NCBI RefSeq assembly: GCF_001949145.1
Contig: NW_019091390.1
Span: 1,726,139-1,790,138 of the forward strand
From: Acanthaster planci
Lineage: Eukaryota; Echinodermata; Asteroidea; Valvatida; Acanthasteridae
Reading direction: 5' to 3'
Length of the DNA stretch: 64,000 nt
The notes below the pieces were generated by a model. The model was not told the origin of the DNA. It saw only the letters and a list, made by a program, of their open reading frames with translations, and made no database searches. The position numbers and the translations under genes were made by a program. Positions 10,177 through 50,400 of the stretch are shown here, piece after piece (the first letter of the stretch is position 1; each line of letters begins with the position of its first letter).

Positions 10177-13100
10177 ATGGCGGGTAGACTTGCGGGCATC
10201 AGTTTGGCGAGGCTTGCAGACACATCGTGGCGAATATGTCGGCCAATCCGTGTGGTACGCGCATCAGGAAACAGGTTCGGTTCAATCAAGCCATTGATGA
10301 GACGTACATCGGGCCAAGACGGTTTATCAGTCATGCTGACGAAGAGCTACTCCTCAGCACAATCTGAACACGCAGTCTTTGCCCCGCCCATATCGCTGGA
10401 GGATCATGCCGGTGCCCAGAATGGAGCCAAGACGGCAAGTGACGTTCGGCTGGATGAGGAGAGTAAGCAACTTGTCGTGTCGTGGGAAGGTGGCCGGAGT
10501 CAGGCTTTCCCGTTTGTCTGGCTCCGTGACAACTGTCGCTGCCCGCGTTGCTTCCACTCAAAGGCCTTGGCTCGCTTAACCTACGCCCATGAGCTCAGTG
10601 TCGACATCACGGCCAAATCCGTTGAGACGTCTCCCGACTCTGATGCCGTCACCATCCGGTGGGCAGACGGACACGAGAGCCAGTTCCCCTTTCACTGGCT
10701 GGGGGCCTACTGCTTCGTCGACTCCCAGCAAGACCAACTCCTGGATCCGAAGTTCGACTTTTGGGGCGCTGACATCGATCTTCAGAGCTTCGACTTTGGT
10801 GAGCTGCTTACGAACGACCGGGCCTTGTACAAGTGGCTAGCAGAGCTGGTGAGTCGAGGCATTGCGGTGGTTAAGAACGCTCCGTCCGAGGTGGGTCAGC
10901 TTCACAGGCTTGGGGGACGAGTTGCCTTCCTGCGGCCCTGCAACTACGGGTAAAACATGTGCATTCAAGAACATGTTGCTTTCCATACCTCGATGCAGTT
11001 CACTCGCTGATATTTACTCTCAAAACAATGGCATCTCCAATATAAAGGCTGCTATCGTATGAGAGTGGCAGCTTCCTCTCCTGACCGTCGCCTACCGTAG
11101 CATTCAATGGATTTGATGGTAGACGGTCGTTTATGCCAATTTTTTTTTATCAGGCAAACTTACCGTGTGACTCATGAGAGAAGCACCACAATATTATAGT
11201 AACCATTTTGCTGCAGTCTGGTCGGGGCCATCGAGCAGTAGTGAAGACACGACAAAAAGGAAAACTGCCTTGAAAATCATTTCTTTTTGCATTGTTTTCA
11301 ACCCCTTTCCAGACCAACATTCCAAGTGAAGAGCAAGGTTGATCCGAGCAACGCAGCTTACACAAGCGGTCCCTTGGCTTTGCACACCGACCTGGCCTAT
11401 TACATTCGACAACCAGGGGTGAGCGCTGTTGGCGATGTTCAAGATACGGAAGTTGCAGATTTTTCGACCCTATAAAAAGCTTTTTAGTGGGGATTTGTTT
11501 GGGGGAACAGCGTTACATATAATTCCCAACAAACGAAACCTCTGTACAAAATGGGAACTTTTCTGAAATTGCAATAAACCGAATCTGGACGAAATCTGCG
11601 TTCGTTAATTCTTGTTTTAATTTGTTCGTCAAACTAGATCCAACTGCTACACTGCATAGAGCAGGCGGAATGCACCGGCGGAGAGAATCTCTTCTCTGAC
11701 GGCTTCAAGGTAGCCAGGGATCTGAGGAAGGATGACCCAGAGGCGTTTCGGCTCCTGTCCACAGTTCCGTTCGAGTTCTTCGACGTGGGTACAGATTATT
11801 ACGGCGCCTTCCACCAGCACGCTAGGCATCCGACCATTGAGTAAGGGTCGCAGATAGGCTCTAGACCGATCTCCATGCATATGACAGGCAACGCTTTGGA
11901 AGGCAGACACCGACTACCCTCAATAGTCTTATTGACTCTGTTGTCAATCGGTCGAATGGTCAGATACGGGCACGTACACGCATGTAATTCGACCACCGTA
12001 TCATAGATCATAATGGCCACCAAGTCAGGCGCGGTACCAGAGGGGGTTGCGGTCACCCCCTACCTGTGTGCACTGCTTTTTAGCGGCCCATAGCTTATTA
12101 TATCTAAAGGTTGTAAACTGCCACTAAAGCGTAAACCCTGTGGGGCTTTTTATTTTGCGTGTTTGGTCAAGGGTAAAACAAAGGGATTAACCCTATCAGT
12201 CCTCGATCCTTCACCTGGTCGGGGACTGAGGACTGTTGGGGTTAAGTGGCTTCAACAGTGACGACAAATACAGAAACACCCCTAGCTGTAAACCTGTAAA
12301 TCCGTGCTAGCAACGTACAAGAGGGCTTTGTCCGTCATTATTGTCACGATCCTGAGACAAGGCCAGTCTCATGACCGATAACAGTGAATACCATTTTAAA
12401 TAGGCTGCCATCGATAACAGTAATAAACACTCCCACTTCAAAGAAATAAGTCCTCGCGCCACAAAAATGCTCTAATAGCGGATAAGTTGACAGCCTGCAA
12501 ATCGCTATTGGGTCCCACGTAGGCAATTTGGGGTCCATTAAATGGCATGCAAGCGTAGTCTCTGGATGCATCATTGTTGTCCAGACAAATGTCACAACTT
12601 GTGATCTTGTTTTTCAAATAAGATCTCCGTTTCACGGATCCTGCCATCGCAAATTGGTCAGAATAAAAGTCGACCGGTCAAGTCGAGTTCCGTTCAATAC
12701 TGTGTACATAGGCCTACAACTGGTCAAAGCAAGTTGACCGAAACGCATTTCAAGGAAACAACCCCATCTTGTGCGCTTTGATATGTACTCACAAATTTTG
12801 ACATTTCTGGCCAATTTATTTTTAACCGTGAATCACCGTTTCCCCTCTCAGACTGGATGAACGTGGGGAAGTTGTCTCCGTGACTATCAGCGATCACAGC
12901 CGGGACCCCATGCTGAGGGCTCCTCTCCACCAGGTGCAGCCTCTCTACCGAGCTCTGAATAAGTACTGCAACATGCTTCTCGACCCGCAAAATGTTTTCA
13001 AATACAAAATGGACACAGGTAGGCGCTCTTACTGCTTTATTATTTTTTTCCATTAGGTGTTGGGAAACTATAACAAAGGGGCAAGAAATGAACAGACAAG

Positions 13101-15864
13101 TGAAACCATTTATTTACTGCATTATACGAAACTCTATGTATAGGTTCTGCCAGCACAGTTCTGTACGCGAGCAGAGCGCTATGCGAAGGTGTACGTCATC
13201 CCAAGACAATTTTTTTACAGCAGGTTAACGATACCAGGCTATGGCTTCTCAGCGATAATCCCCGAGCAAATTCTTGAAATTGCTGAACTGGCTTCTCAGT
13301 CTACAAAGTACATTAAATAGTCTTGCATAGTCAAGTCCTTTTTCCCGAAAGCCCACTGTGGTGCCATGAAGTATCCATATTCAAAACACGCTGCAGTAGA
13401 TTTTTTTTTCAAAGTTCGTTTTTTGTGAGATATACTGTTTCCAAAGTTCGCCAATAGCACGCACCAAGACTGCGTGGATTCAATTTGATTTGGTATTTTA
13501 ATCAGTTGGATTGGTAAGTGTGTTTACCTGTTGTGCGTGCAAATTGAACACTCTAACTAAAAATAGAGACACACTTGAGATAAATTTGTACAATTTAGTC
13601 CTTTTCCGGGATCAAATGTCAACTTTACACGCCCGCAGAATTTTGAAGTAAAATAGAGAGATGCTGACATGGGTGTACAATTTGGTTGGCAAATTAATAA
13701 ATGCAAAATCGGGACCATGAAGATGGATCATAAATGCAAAAATATTGAGCATGCTGTTATGACATACATGTATATCCCGAAGCTTTCTTTCCTTGCCAGT
13801 TTCTTCATCGCCTGAATTTAGCCAAACGGGACAAAAAGTCTGACTTCTTTGGGAAAATAACCCATGCTACGTGCCTGCTTGCATGGACTTTACACCCAGG
13901 CACTTGCGTCATTGTCGGCATGGTTAAATCCACAAGCGGATTAATAAAAAAGACTGTAAAAGTGCTTAGGTCGTACAGAAGCGAGATTAATGATTATGTG
14001 CACCGCTGTCCCTCGTGCACTTCATGTTTTTTTTTTCAATTGACTTATTTTCAGGCTTTGTTTTCCTAAAAGATAAATGTACATAGATCTGGACGCCTTT
14101 TTTGTTTTCATGCTTGGATTTCCATATTCATGGCGAAACTACCATGTCATTCCAAGAAGAAAACACCAGTGATACCTTGATTTGTGCATACTGTCTGCTC
14201 GTTTGACTTCACAGTCGTATTTTGCCTATACAAGTGACTGCTAAATCTACCGGAATGGCTGGCCGTCGGTACAAAAGTAGAGAGTAATTTACAAAGTGTT
14301 GAAAATCCTACGCAGCTATCAGAACACCAGATAATAATGTATACACTTCCAAATACTAAAATGAAAATACGATCTTATCTAAAATTTGTGGGACAAATGC
14401 CAATTTTGAACAAATTGGAAGTGAAATCGAAAACCGACCAAAAGGGGGATATTTCTGCCCCACATTGGCCGCCCATACAAGTTGTATGGGCAAAATGAGA
14501 GTGGTGTATAGATTGCTGGCCTTTTTGCTGGATTCCAAATGTTCTTTTCTTTGGTGATATACATGTACATTGCAATGAGCAACTCTTTCTCAGAAATGAT
14601 TTCAATGAGTCGGTTTGATTTTCCTTCATTATTCAAATAGAAAAAAGTGTCTTCCTGGAATAACATTATAGCAAAAGCGCCCTCAGTTTTGGCATGGGCA
14701 ACCGTAACTGTTTAAGTAGAGTACAAATTTAAATACTTTCACCCCAAACGGGTGTGAGGTAGTTTCTATATATTAAGAAGAATACGACGTTTAAAAAAAA
14801 TACTAGAGAGTTTCGGCAGAAACCCCACCTTGCGCTTCGTGAACGTGAACGAGGGCCGTTTTCCAATACTCAACTCATCAAACCAATCCCTGATTGTTGG
14901 GCTGAAGTGTTTAAATTACATTGGATTAGGCCCTACTGTAATTTTTGGATTTCTTGCATCTTATTTGATGTTCTGTGGCACTATTAAACTGATTACTGCG
15001 CTTACAGCTTCAAAGTCAGCTAGTACAAAAAAGTTGAAGCCTGAGACGGAGCCGAAGTTGAGTATTGGAAAACGGCCCTTCGCTGCTGACGTCATCAATC
15101 CATGCGCACCAGGTTTGCGTTGTGACAGCCACGGACACGTTTAGACGTGAAGAGGAGTTGTTCTACTACGAATTGTGTTTATCCCGTTTGTAACATTTCT
15201 CCAGTATTTGTGTAATAATACCAACTGACAGAGATGTGGCTGACAGTTTAAGTGCTGTGGCTTGTTAGCATGTGGAAAAGAAAGAGAGTCAAAGTACAGA
15301 AATCATGCTTGATCACTCTCCCACAAGCGTACTGATCGCCGAAACTAATTCTATAATGCACTGGTGCACCTCGTACGTGAACGTATACGTGTAACTTTAC
15401 GGGGACGGCGCGCACGCGCGACTTCTGCCGAAACTCTTTAATGTCTAAGAAACTTCGTCACGTAGACCCTCAAACAACGACAATGTTCCATTGGTGAAAA
15501 CGCAGAACGATTTACTGGCGATAAATGCTACCTGTACATCTACTTTCACGACCACAATTGTGGAGCCATTTGTACCCTGGCTACAAATACGTACGTGCGG
15601 TGTAACCTTAGTGCCGTGGAGTTTCTGGATAACTTTGATTGCATTTATAAGGAGAGCTGGTCCAGCCATTGAATAGTTCCTTTTTGGAATTCCACAGGAG
15701 ACATCATGACGTTCAACAACCGGCGTGCCCTGCACGGCCGCAGCTCTTTCCAAGTGACCAAGGCCAGTGGCCGCCATCTTGAAGGGAGCTACCTTGAATG
15801 GGATGAGGTCAACTCGCGTCTGCGTGTCCTGGCAGCACAGCTCAAGATAACGTCAGATAAATGA
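10177..15864 (+). CDS. BBOX1: Gamma-butyrobetaine dioxygenase-like (five exons, complete)
   Basis: Exons: 10177-10949, 11313-11418, 11638-11840, 12852-13018, 15698-15864. They join in phase into 471 codons. The family hydroxylates gamma-butyrobetaine to L-carnitine using Fe(II), 2-oxoglutarate and oxygen. The N-terminal domain has the zinc-type cluster C120-x-C122-x2-C125 (WLRDNCRCPRCF) with H173. The catalytic domain has the iron ligands H282-x-D284 (LALHTDLAYY) and H429 (RRALHGR), and the oxoglutarate arginine R442, 13 residues after H429 as in human BBOX1. The ATG at 10177 has a strong ACCATGG context and lies 10 bases after a splice acceptor, so a 5' UTR intron is likely. The protein is about 85 residues longer than human BBOX1. 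The extra N-terminus is Arg/Ser-rich with no acid before D15, like a mitochondrial presequence. The paralogue TMLHE is a less good fit, because the spacing and the segments VDPSNAAYTSG and FEFFDVGTDYY resemble BBOX1. Confidence 0.9.
12187..12245. repeat. Small hairpin repeat in BBOX1 intron 3
   Basis: The arm 12187-12209 (TTAACCC...GATCC) mirrors 12223-12245 with 4 mismatches over 23 bases and a 13-base loop. A third copy of the arm lies at 4686-4708. Confidence 0.45.
14807..15437. mobile_element. MITE-like element in BBOX1 intron 4
   Basis: The perfect 15-base terminal inverted repeat AGAGTTTCGGCAGAA begins at 14807 and returns as its reverse complement ending at 15437, giving a 631-bp element. 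The interior holds only short chance open frames. It sits in the 2.7-kb intron between the last two BBOX1 exons and does not touch a splice site. The superfamily and target-site duplication are not clear from the flanks. Confidence 0.6.
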
Positions 15865-16740
15865 AAACATGAAAATGACGCACGATCCATTTCTCGGGAA
15901 ACCTGGCAACGTTACGGATATTCCGTAGCCATTTGTAATACAGACAAAGGTGTAAATAGGGGAGGCTGCGTGTACCACGTGGGCGTACGAGTAGAGAGTC
16001 CTTATCCAAAGAGAGAGAAACGGTCGTTTTCTGATGACGACTGTATCACTCTCCTTGAACTTTGAAGAACTATGCAGGAAATTGTGTATATGACGCCCAT
16101 ATGGTGGACTCAGTAGGACGAATGACGGGAAAGTTCACTCTCCCACAGCGCCCTGTGGGTTCGTTGGGATGGTGGGATTTCTTGGCGCCCTCATTGGATA
16201 GAATTTGTGGGAACACTTGACCTGCAGCAATAGAATCGCACCAAACGGAGCAAGCGAAATAGTTTCTTATAGCAAAATCTGCACCAAAACTAAAGGTACA
16301 AAGTTGTACACAGCGTTGCTCGTCAAAGAGGCGTATAGCTAACTCATAAATGAGTCTGTCTGTTTGTTCGCCTACTTGCCTCCCTGCTTATTCCTTTGGT
16401 ATTTCTTTTCTCTCCCCCCCCCCCATGCATGGAGATCATTTGGGAGCATTTGGCTCATGTTGTTAAACCATGGTGTGCTTACCACTGAAGGCATGCTTGA
16501 TCGTTGCAATACACGTTGTGTTCTTATGCTTTATAACAGACTTAACAGAACCGACTTCTGGACGCAGGAATGGGCCATTTTCCTCGTTAACTTCGTTCAT
16601 TTTGTTCGTCTTGTTTATAGGTCGTATACCTTTGATTTGACTTGTAGTTTATGACTCCTGGTTATATTTTGGTAAGCCTTTTAGCTGCAGTATCGCTCGC
16701 AAGATTTGACTGATGTTCGATACGAGTATGTAATTTCTAG

Positions 16741-17022
16741 AAACAGCATGCATCCCTTTGATTGCTAAAAAGCAAATGAGTTAATACGTGCATCTTAAGG
16801 AACACCGGTAGTTTTGCTATATGTACACCAAATTCTCTAATAAACCAACATGGTGCACGTTGTTATGGAAGTCTGAAGTGTGTGAGACTTGAATGAAGAA
16901 TATAACTGTACTTCATCTAGAGGAAAATCCCCAGATTTTATAGCGTCATGAGATATGGTTGATAATTATAAATTATGTAAAAGTTGTCAGGATTCTGTGA
17001 ATTAGGCAATGATCGATAAAAT
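16741..17022 (+). repeat. 282-bp direct repeat, copy 1
   Basis: Identical to 18612-18893 except for a C/T difference (16995 against 18866). The flanks on both sides of the two copies are unrelated. It contains AATAAA at 16839, and AATAAA at 17020 overlaps its right edge. No terminal inverted repeats or coding potential were found. It lies about 0.9 kb after the BBOX1 stop and may be part of that gene's 3' UTR. Confidence 0.85.
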
Positions 17023-18611
17023 AAAGCCCGCGTAAATTTCTGTACACATTCAGAATTCATAAAATTCTGTGAAAGTGTGATGGCGTCGATCTTTTATGAA
17101 ATATTATGAGCAGTCATGTGCTATACAGCACATCTTGAGATTGGTATGGGTACAAGGCCAAGGAGCAACCTGTAAAACTTTATGAGAGGTTTCTGATGCA
17201 CACGAAATACTTCGGAGCTGTACGCCTCCGTGACAGTGACGTAAATCTGTGTTGGGAATTGGGGGATGGCGAAAGGTGGGGGATGACTTGTCCGGCTATG
17301 GAAATTTGAAAAGTGTGTAGGGGGAGACACCATATACACTATAAAGTGGGCGATGTTCATGATAAAGATGTACATCTGTGTATCAAATTCATGCAGAATC
17401 TTACATACGAATGGCATATTCATGGCTTTTGAAATTTGCTTCCCTTTTTGTGATATTGCTAACATTTTAGTCGTCGAGAAAATCCTGTAAATTCTTCACA
17501 ACCCGTTTTAATCATTGTTGCTCATCACAAAAATGTAGGACATGATTCAATAGCCCCCCCCCGAAAAAAGTGGGGGGTATATACTCCACCCCCGCGGGAT
17601 TTGCGCCCATGCTCAGTAATGGCTGTGCGAGAGCTTACGGTAATACATGGAAGCGTCCGTAACAAGCTAGTACAATTAGTAGGCTCTCTTAACTATGATC
17701 GAGAGACGGTGCTATAAAATAGAAAATGGGATTGGTTCTGGGTTGGCAGAATCTCGCAGGGGGGGGGCTGTTTTGGGCTTTTCGTAACTGATGTGTACAA
17801 TATGTCCCGGTGCTTTCATACCCATATCAGTGGCGTGAAGAGGACCGGAGTTTCAGCCTATTTGAAATATGTCTGATGGAATGGGAGGGCGCTATTTGAA
17901 GAGTTTAACAAACACCACTACATATATATTCTATCCGCCATTGGGATGACTTAAATTTAAAAACAAATTGCGCGGCCGTGGAAAATCGAAAAACAACGGG
18001 GGGAAGGGGGAATGGGGGGAGGGATGGGGAATTGCTGCACACCGCATCATGACACTAGAGGGCGATGCTCATGATACAAATACGAGGCTAGTGTTTGTTT
18101 CCATGGATCTGAATCTTGCAATTGAGCAGATATTCTAAAGCTGGTTCGTGCTTTCAGTACAGGCAGGGTCTGGGTGTCAGTGACGACGGATCTGCGATCG
18201 CCGCTGCCAATTTGCGTAAAACAAACAGCCCTGATCCGTTTTATGTTAATTGTTCGCTTTATACTTACACTCCTTAGTGTTACATTTAATATGCTATTCG
18301 GTATGCTATAGCCTACATTTTAGTTGTAATTTTGAAAAATGCTTCTAAAACCCCATTATGCCCCGCCCCCAATTTCTTGGCACAAATAAAATTACACCAC
18401 TGTCCAGGAGGTTTGGTGAACAGCCCGCAAATGCTACAGGGTGAGGGTTACGGGGAAATTGCGTACCCAAAATTTTTGCGGGTGCTTTGTGCAGGACATA
18501 GAGGAAGTGAAACTTTTTCGAATGCCGTTCGAACGTGAGGGGCACCAACCGGACCCAAGCCATAGACCTTGTTGAAGAGGGCGCTCCTGCGTTCCATCGG
18601 AGGCGTTTGCC

Positions 18612-18893
18612 AAACAGCATGCATCCCTTTGATTGCTAAAAAGCAAATGAGTTAATACGTGCATCTTAAGGAACACCGGTAGTTTTGCTATATGTACACC
18701 AAATTCTCTAATAAACCAACATGGTGCACGTTGTTATGGAAGTCTGAAGTGTGTGAGACTTGAATGAAGAATATAACTGTACTTCATCTAGAGGAAAATC
18801 CCCAGATTTTATAGCGTCATGAGATATGGTTGATAATTATAAATTATGTAAAAGTTGTCAGGATTTTGTGAATTAGGCAATGATCGATAAAAT
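18612..18893 (+). repeat. 282-bp direct repeat, copy 2
   Basis: Second copy of 16741-17022, 1871 bp downstream in the same orientation, with one substitution. Such high identity means a recent duplication, active gene conversion or an assembly artefact from two haplotypes. Confidence 0.85.
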
Positions 18894-20393
18894 CCGCGAT
18901 AAGCAGCTTTGCTAATATTCATTTCAATTCAGCCCCAAGAAACACATATCTTTTTTTACCCTATTTTACCTTAAATTTATTTTATCATTTTCAAGGGAAA
19001 TTGGTAGACAAACCTCACGGTTGTTGTGCTATATAAAATTATACGTTCATAACTTTTATGGAAAGTTGCATATACAATGTCATACCAGGAAGAAATTTCA
19101 ACGTTACAGCTGTTTCAGCACCAAACGTTATTGTTTTTATTATTATTCTTTTTTTTTTTGGGTGGTTTATTGTTGTGTCAGTGAATGACACTAGCTTAGC
19201 TATGGAGACCAAAGTTTCTTACAAATGTTTTCATTAACCGAATTTTCCAGCCTCGTTTTGTCAACTGGTCACCAACTGAAAAAATAATCGTTTCGGGAAG
19301 AGGAAGCTTTGTTGTGCGGGTTCCATCTTTTATTCGCTTAGTGGCCACTTAAAGAGGTACACAGTAACACAGAAATCCAGTCGATAATTATTAGGATATT
19401 AATATGCAGAGCACAGACGTTCCTTGCTCAGTCTCGATCTATTCCATAAAGTTGAAACTCGTGTTCGTTTTGCCGCTGTTCTCATACAATGAGGCCAGGT
19501 TTCCAGTCTAATAAGCCTTCATAACCTAATTTTGTATGCATGTATTTTACATACTGCTTGACTACGGCCGTCTTATCGCATCATTGGTCGATTCAACGCA
19601 TGCGCAAACGTCATCGTCAGGGAGTCGATGTTCAAACATGGCCGTTCTGAGTTCGCGAAATTAAATAGAATCCAAACTCTTTGCAATTGAACGTAAATGA
19701 TGTCTCTTGAGAAAGATAAGTGTACTTTTGATATTCTGAATATGTTGTTCGAATGTTTGGTCGAATGTCACTTGTGTTGAAGGTCTTCATGTCGCTGTCA
19801 GTGAAAGTTGTCTTGAACGGAAACCAGTTAAATTGACCGCCTCTTCTGTATACGCAGCTTGTGTTCGCTCCCGCGTCAGTCAACTGGTCATATCATTCAC
19901 AAGCAGCACAGTGCCACATTAAACAGCGGCTGGTGACCTCAAAATCTCATTAGCAACAACTAGTATGTCGGATTTTCAAAGTTCCTAATCATGGTACTGC
20001 AGCCCTTGGCTTAATTTGAGACTGTGATTTTGTTGGTTAAAGTGCACTTACATGACCTTCTAGTTCTGAAATTGTCGTTGGTAATAGTCGAAAATAGAAA
20101 CGCCAGAACTTTGGGCCGGCCGCAGGCGCTGTGGTCATGATGGTCCGGTCAGATGTCAAATGGACCTTGGTTGGGTTTAGTCTCTCTGGTCAAATCTAGC
20201 GTTTCAACTCAAAAGTTGCAAAAATGAGTACTTCACAATCCTGACATACCTTCAAGTGTCGAGGAGAAAAAAGATAGTTGGCCTAGCCTACTCGAAATTT
20301 GAGCCATAAATACGTTAAACCTGATTTGTTGTCCGGAGACTGACTCGTGCAAAGAAGTTGTTGCATTTTGAGTTGGAGCTGGCATAGGAAAAT

Positions 20394-47429
<27,036 letters not shown>

Positions 47430-50400
47430 TTAGCCCTTCACCCTGAGAGCTACCGCAATGCTGCTCGGACAGTGCAGGAAGCATTTATAAAGGGATTTTG
47501 CCCTGGAGATGGAATCGTCATGGCGTGCCACCAAGAATGGAAGGGAAGGAGAGAGGAAAAATGACATGAACTCTCTGACAACATGTGCATGAGTTTGAGG
47601 ATGAACTGTTTTGGATCGACAGTCAAACAGGTCTCATGGTGTGGACCACTGGCCCCGTCTTTATCCGCTCTGTGCACAGTTGTGTGGGGGCGCTGTACAG
47701 TGCTGCCTGCGGGCACCTTGTGGGTTTTAGCAGATGCAGCCTGCATCTCCTCCAGCACTGAAGAACAGACAATCCCCAGGGGCCTGTTGACCCCTTACAG
47801 TGGCGACTGTGCGCACGTCAGCCCCTAGAGGGCCACAACGTGCACTGAGTGAATACTTTGAGAGAGATTATCTCAGTATGCTGTCAACAGAATGAGTACC
47901 CACTGCTGTCAGTCCAGTGTGTGTGTGCACAGAGTCTCCAATAGACCTGTGCTTGGCGTTGAGAATCTTACCCACATTGAAGTTTGTAAGGTCTGAATCA
48001 TTTAAATCATGGTGACAGTGTCCTTGCGAGCATACACCGGACAAGTCGTCATGCAGGCAAGGCAGCATCAGGTGACTTCTTCATAAACCCCACATGTAGG
48101 TCACACTTTGGAATGCTCGCACAGGTGCTTATAGGCCTACAGCTGCAATTAACACTGAGGGTTTCTGACCGAATCGTTTCAGTCCGTATAACCCACACTT
48201 GTGAGATTTGTCTTCTCCATACCCCACCCTGAGATCTAAAGGTGTGCGACAACATCCAGGGAAATTGTCATCTCCTTTAGACTGAAAGGGTAATGGCCCA
48301 CCGGCGGATGCTTGAATTCCCCGAACCCAGCACGTATTCATACCATAGAGACCAGTTCCTCTGGAGATCCGTTCTTACATCGGGCATGCTACGGCCTTTT
48401 TTCATCATAGTTTGTGGTGGGAGAAATGTCCAGTCGAATGCATTCTGTTTGCATTACAATTTATGTCTTTTTTTGTCCGGATGTAGCTTTTAGTTTATTT
48501 AAGATATTCTTATGTTTACTATTTGATTCAATTATCAAATTTCCTTCAAAGGTCGATTATTTTGTTTTTGATAGAAATAGACATTTGTATTTGAAACTAA
48601 ATACGTTAAGACATACGTGTATAAACTGGTTTCATTTCAGGCGTTAAAAAATAAGCGACACCCACTTCTAATAGGGGGACGTTCTTCAGTGCCACATGTT
48701 GTCACTGTTTTCATGAATTGAGGCAGCAAGGAATCTAAGATTCTTCTCCCAACCAAAAGCTGGCTCCAGTGTATGTCACTGCGAGCGGTTGGACATCCAG
48801 GCTCGAGGCCCGAATTGAAAAATCGCACATCTAATCATTCTGGTACATGCACATGAAGAATCAGTTTGGCACTTCAAGCGAGGACAATCTGACACTTGTA
48901 GCTGCAGCCATTTCCAGTTAAACCAGTTAATAGTTGAAGTTATAAAAAGTCAAGACAGTGACTGCTCGAGTTTTCAACCGTCGCATGTATGTCTCAATGG
49001 ATTTTATGTCACGTTTGTATGTGTATATAACGAGTAGGTTTCTTTCCCACTTTAGGGGAATTTTATAGCACCCAGCTAATACCTTTATTCATGAACCTTT
49101 TTAGTATTCAATCACTGTAATTTTCTATTTTTATGAATGCATTTTTCTCCTTGATAATGGAAGTTTAATATTGTCTTGTCAGACTGCATGTACAGCACAC
49201 GTGCATTTTAATCGGTTTGCGTATGTTTCTGACAAAAGACTGTTACTTCTTTTTTTCTTTTTTTTCCCGTAGAAAATTTTTCAATTTTGAAGGAGTGTTG
49301 CTCCATTGGACTGTTACGTACACGTAGCAGTACTCTGTGTGTTACACAAAAGATGCTATTTTTGGAATGTGTACAGTTTAGGTAACAAGACTTTTATGAA
49401 TCGGATATCGGTGTTCAAGTGTGTGTATGTAGATAAATATCCATGAGATTTGTCTCTCTCTTTTTTCCATTTTTTGGTTTTTTTGTTTTTGTTTTTTGGT
49501 CACGTCGTGGCAATCACAGAATTCTTCCATTTCGTAAAATGCCATACTTTTTGAAATCTGTACAGAGAAGACACGCCCACAGTTAGAGTGGTGCTTTCAC
49601 AAATATTGAAAAAAGAAGAAATGTTTAGGTTTGTTAAAGAAAATGTTAGTCTATTTTTCTAGAAATTTGAGAGAGTATTATTGTTGTAATCTGGATGATG
49701 GACATTTTACAAGTTTTCCTCGATGTAATACGTGTTAATCACACTGGGTTTGCGACAGGAAACTTTTATTTCCTGGGATAGTCTTTGCTGTTGAAGCCAC
49801 AAAAGTTGACTGGTTGGGGCACCGTTTCCTCTCCCCCCCCTTTTTAATTTCTTCTGAATTCACTTGTTCATTTCTGGCCAATATCCCAGTGATTCGCATC
49901 CTGTCTGCGTGAGAGTAAGAAATGAGAAAGTTTTTTTGTTCAGCGTGTCATTTAAAATTTCCAGTCTTGGTAGCTAGAATCCACAAACAGGGTTTTTCAA
50001 ACCCAGGGAAGTCTGCGGTTATGGCATTAGTGCATAGCTATCTGTCCCCGAAAGGCTTCTGTCACGTGTGCACTGGATCTTAGTCCAGCATTGGTCAAAA
50101 CAATGTCTCATTTTCGATATCACTTGTAACTTTGAATTATCGAATGGAGAAATTACGAATGGTTTACAGCACCGAGAAGATTGTACCATGCATTTGTGTG
50201 CTTTAGTTGCTGTCTGTTGGTTGACCCATTTAAGTATTCAGCATGTTCATGTAGGCTTGTGACGAAATGGATATCCAGCAACAATTAGAAATTTGCAAAT
50301 TAAGTTAAAATTTACAGGTGAAATTGCTACCCAGCTATTTTTCATCTCACTCTCAGGAAAAAAATTCCAGTTGTTTTAGTGCTTGTGTAAGAATGAAAAG

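Larger units (their letters stand above)
15865..20393. other. BBOX1 3' flank and BBOX1-CDC14 intergenic region
   Basis: No coding exon seen. Candidate polyadenylation hexamers AATAAA for BBOX1 occur at 16839-16844 and 17020-17025. A 282-bp sequence is present twice (16741-17022 and 18612-18893). The G-rich segments near 17265-17365 and 17965-18085 resemble each other weakly and both end in GGCGATG(T/C)TCATGATA, so they may be older copies of another repeat. The promoter and any 5' UTR exon of CDC14 should lie in the right part but cannot be placed. Confidence 0.5.

Noticed and set aside
14830-15144. 104-codon open frame
   Set aside because: It lies wholly within the MITE-like element at 14807-15437, with no recognisable motif.
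10177-15864. TMLHE (trimethyllysine dioxygenase) as the identity of the first gene
   Set aside because: It is a close paralogue with a mitochondrial signal, but the catalytic spacing (13 residues from the last His to the Arg) and the segments around the HxD motif and in exon 3 resemble BBOX1 more closely. A phylogeny would settle it.
16741-18893. The 282-bp direct repeats as LTRs of a retrotransposon
   Set aside because: No TG...CA ends, no primer-binding site or polypurine tract, no coding sequence between them, and no matching target-site duplication.
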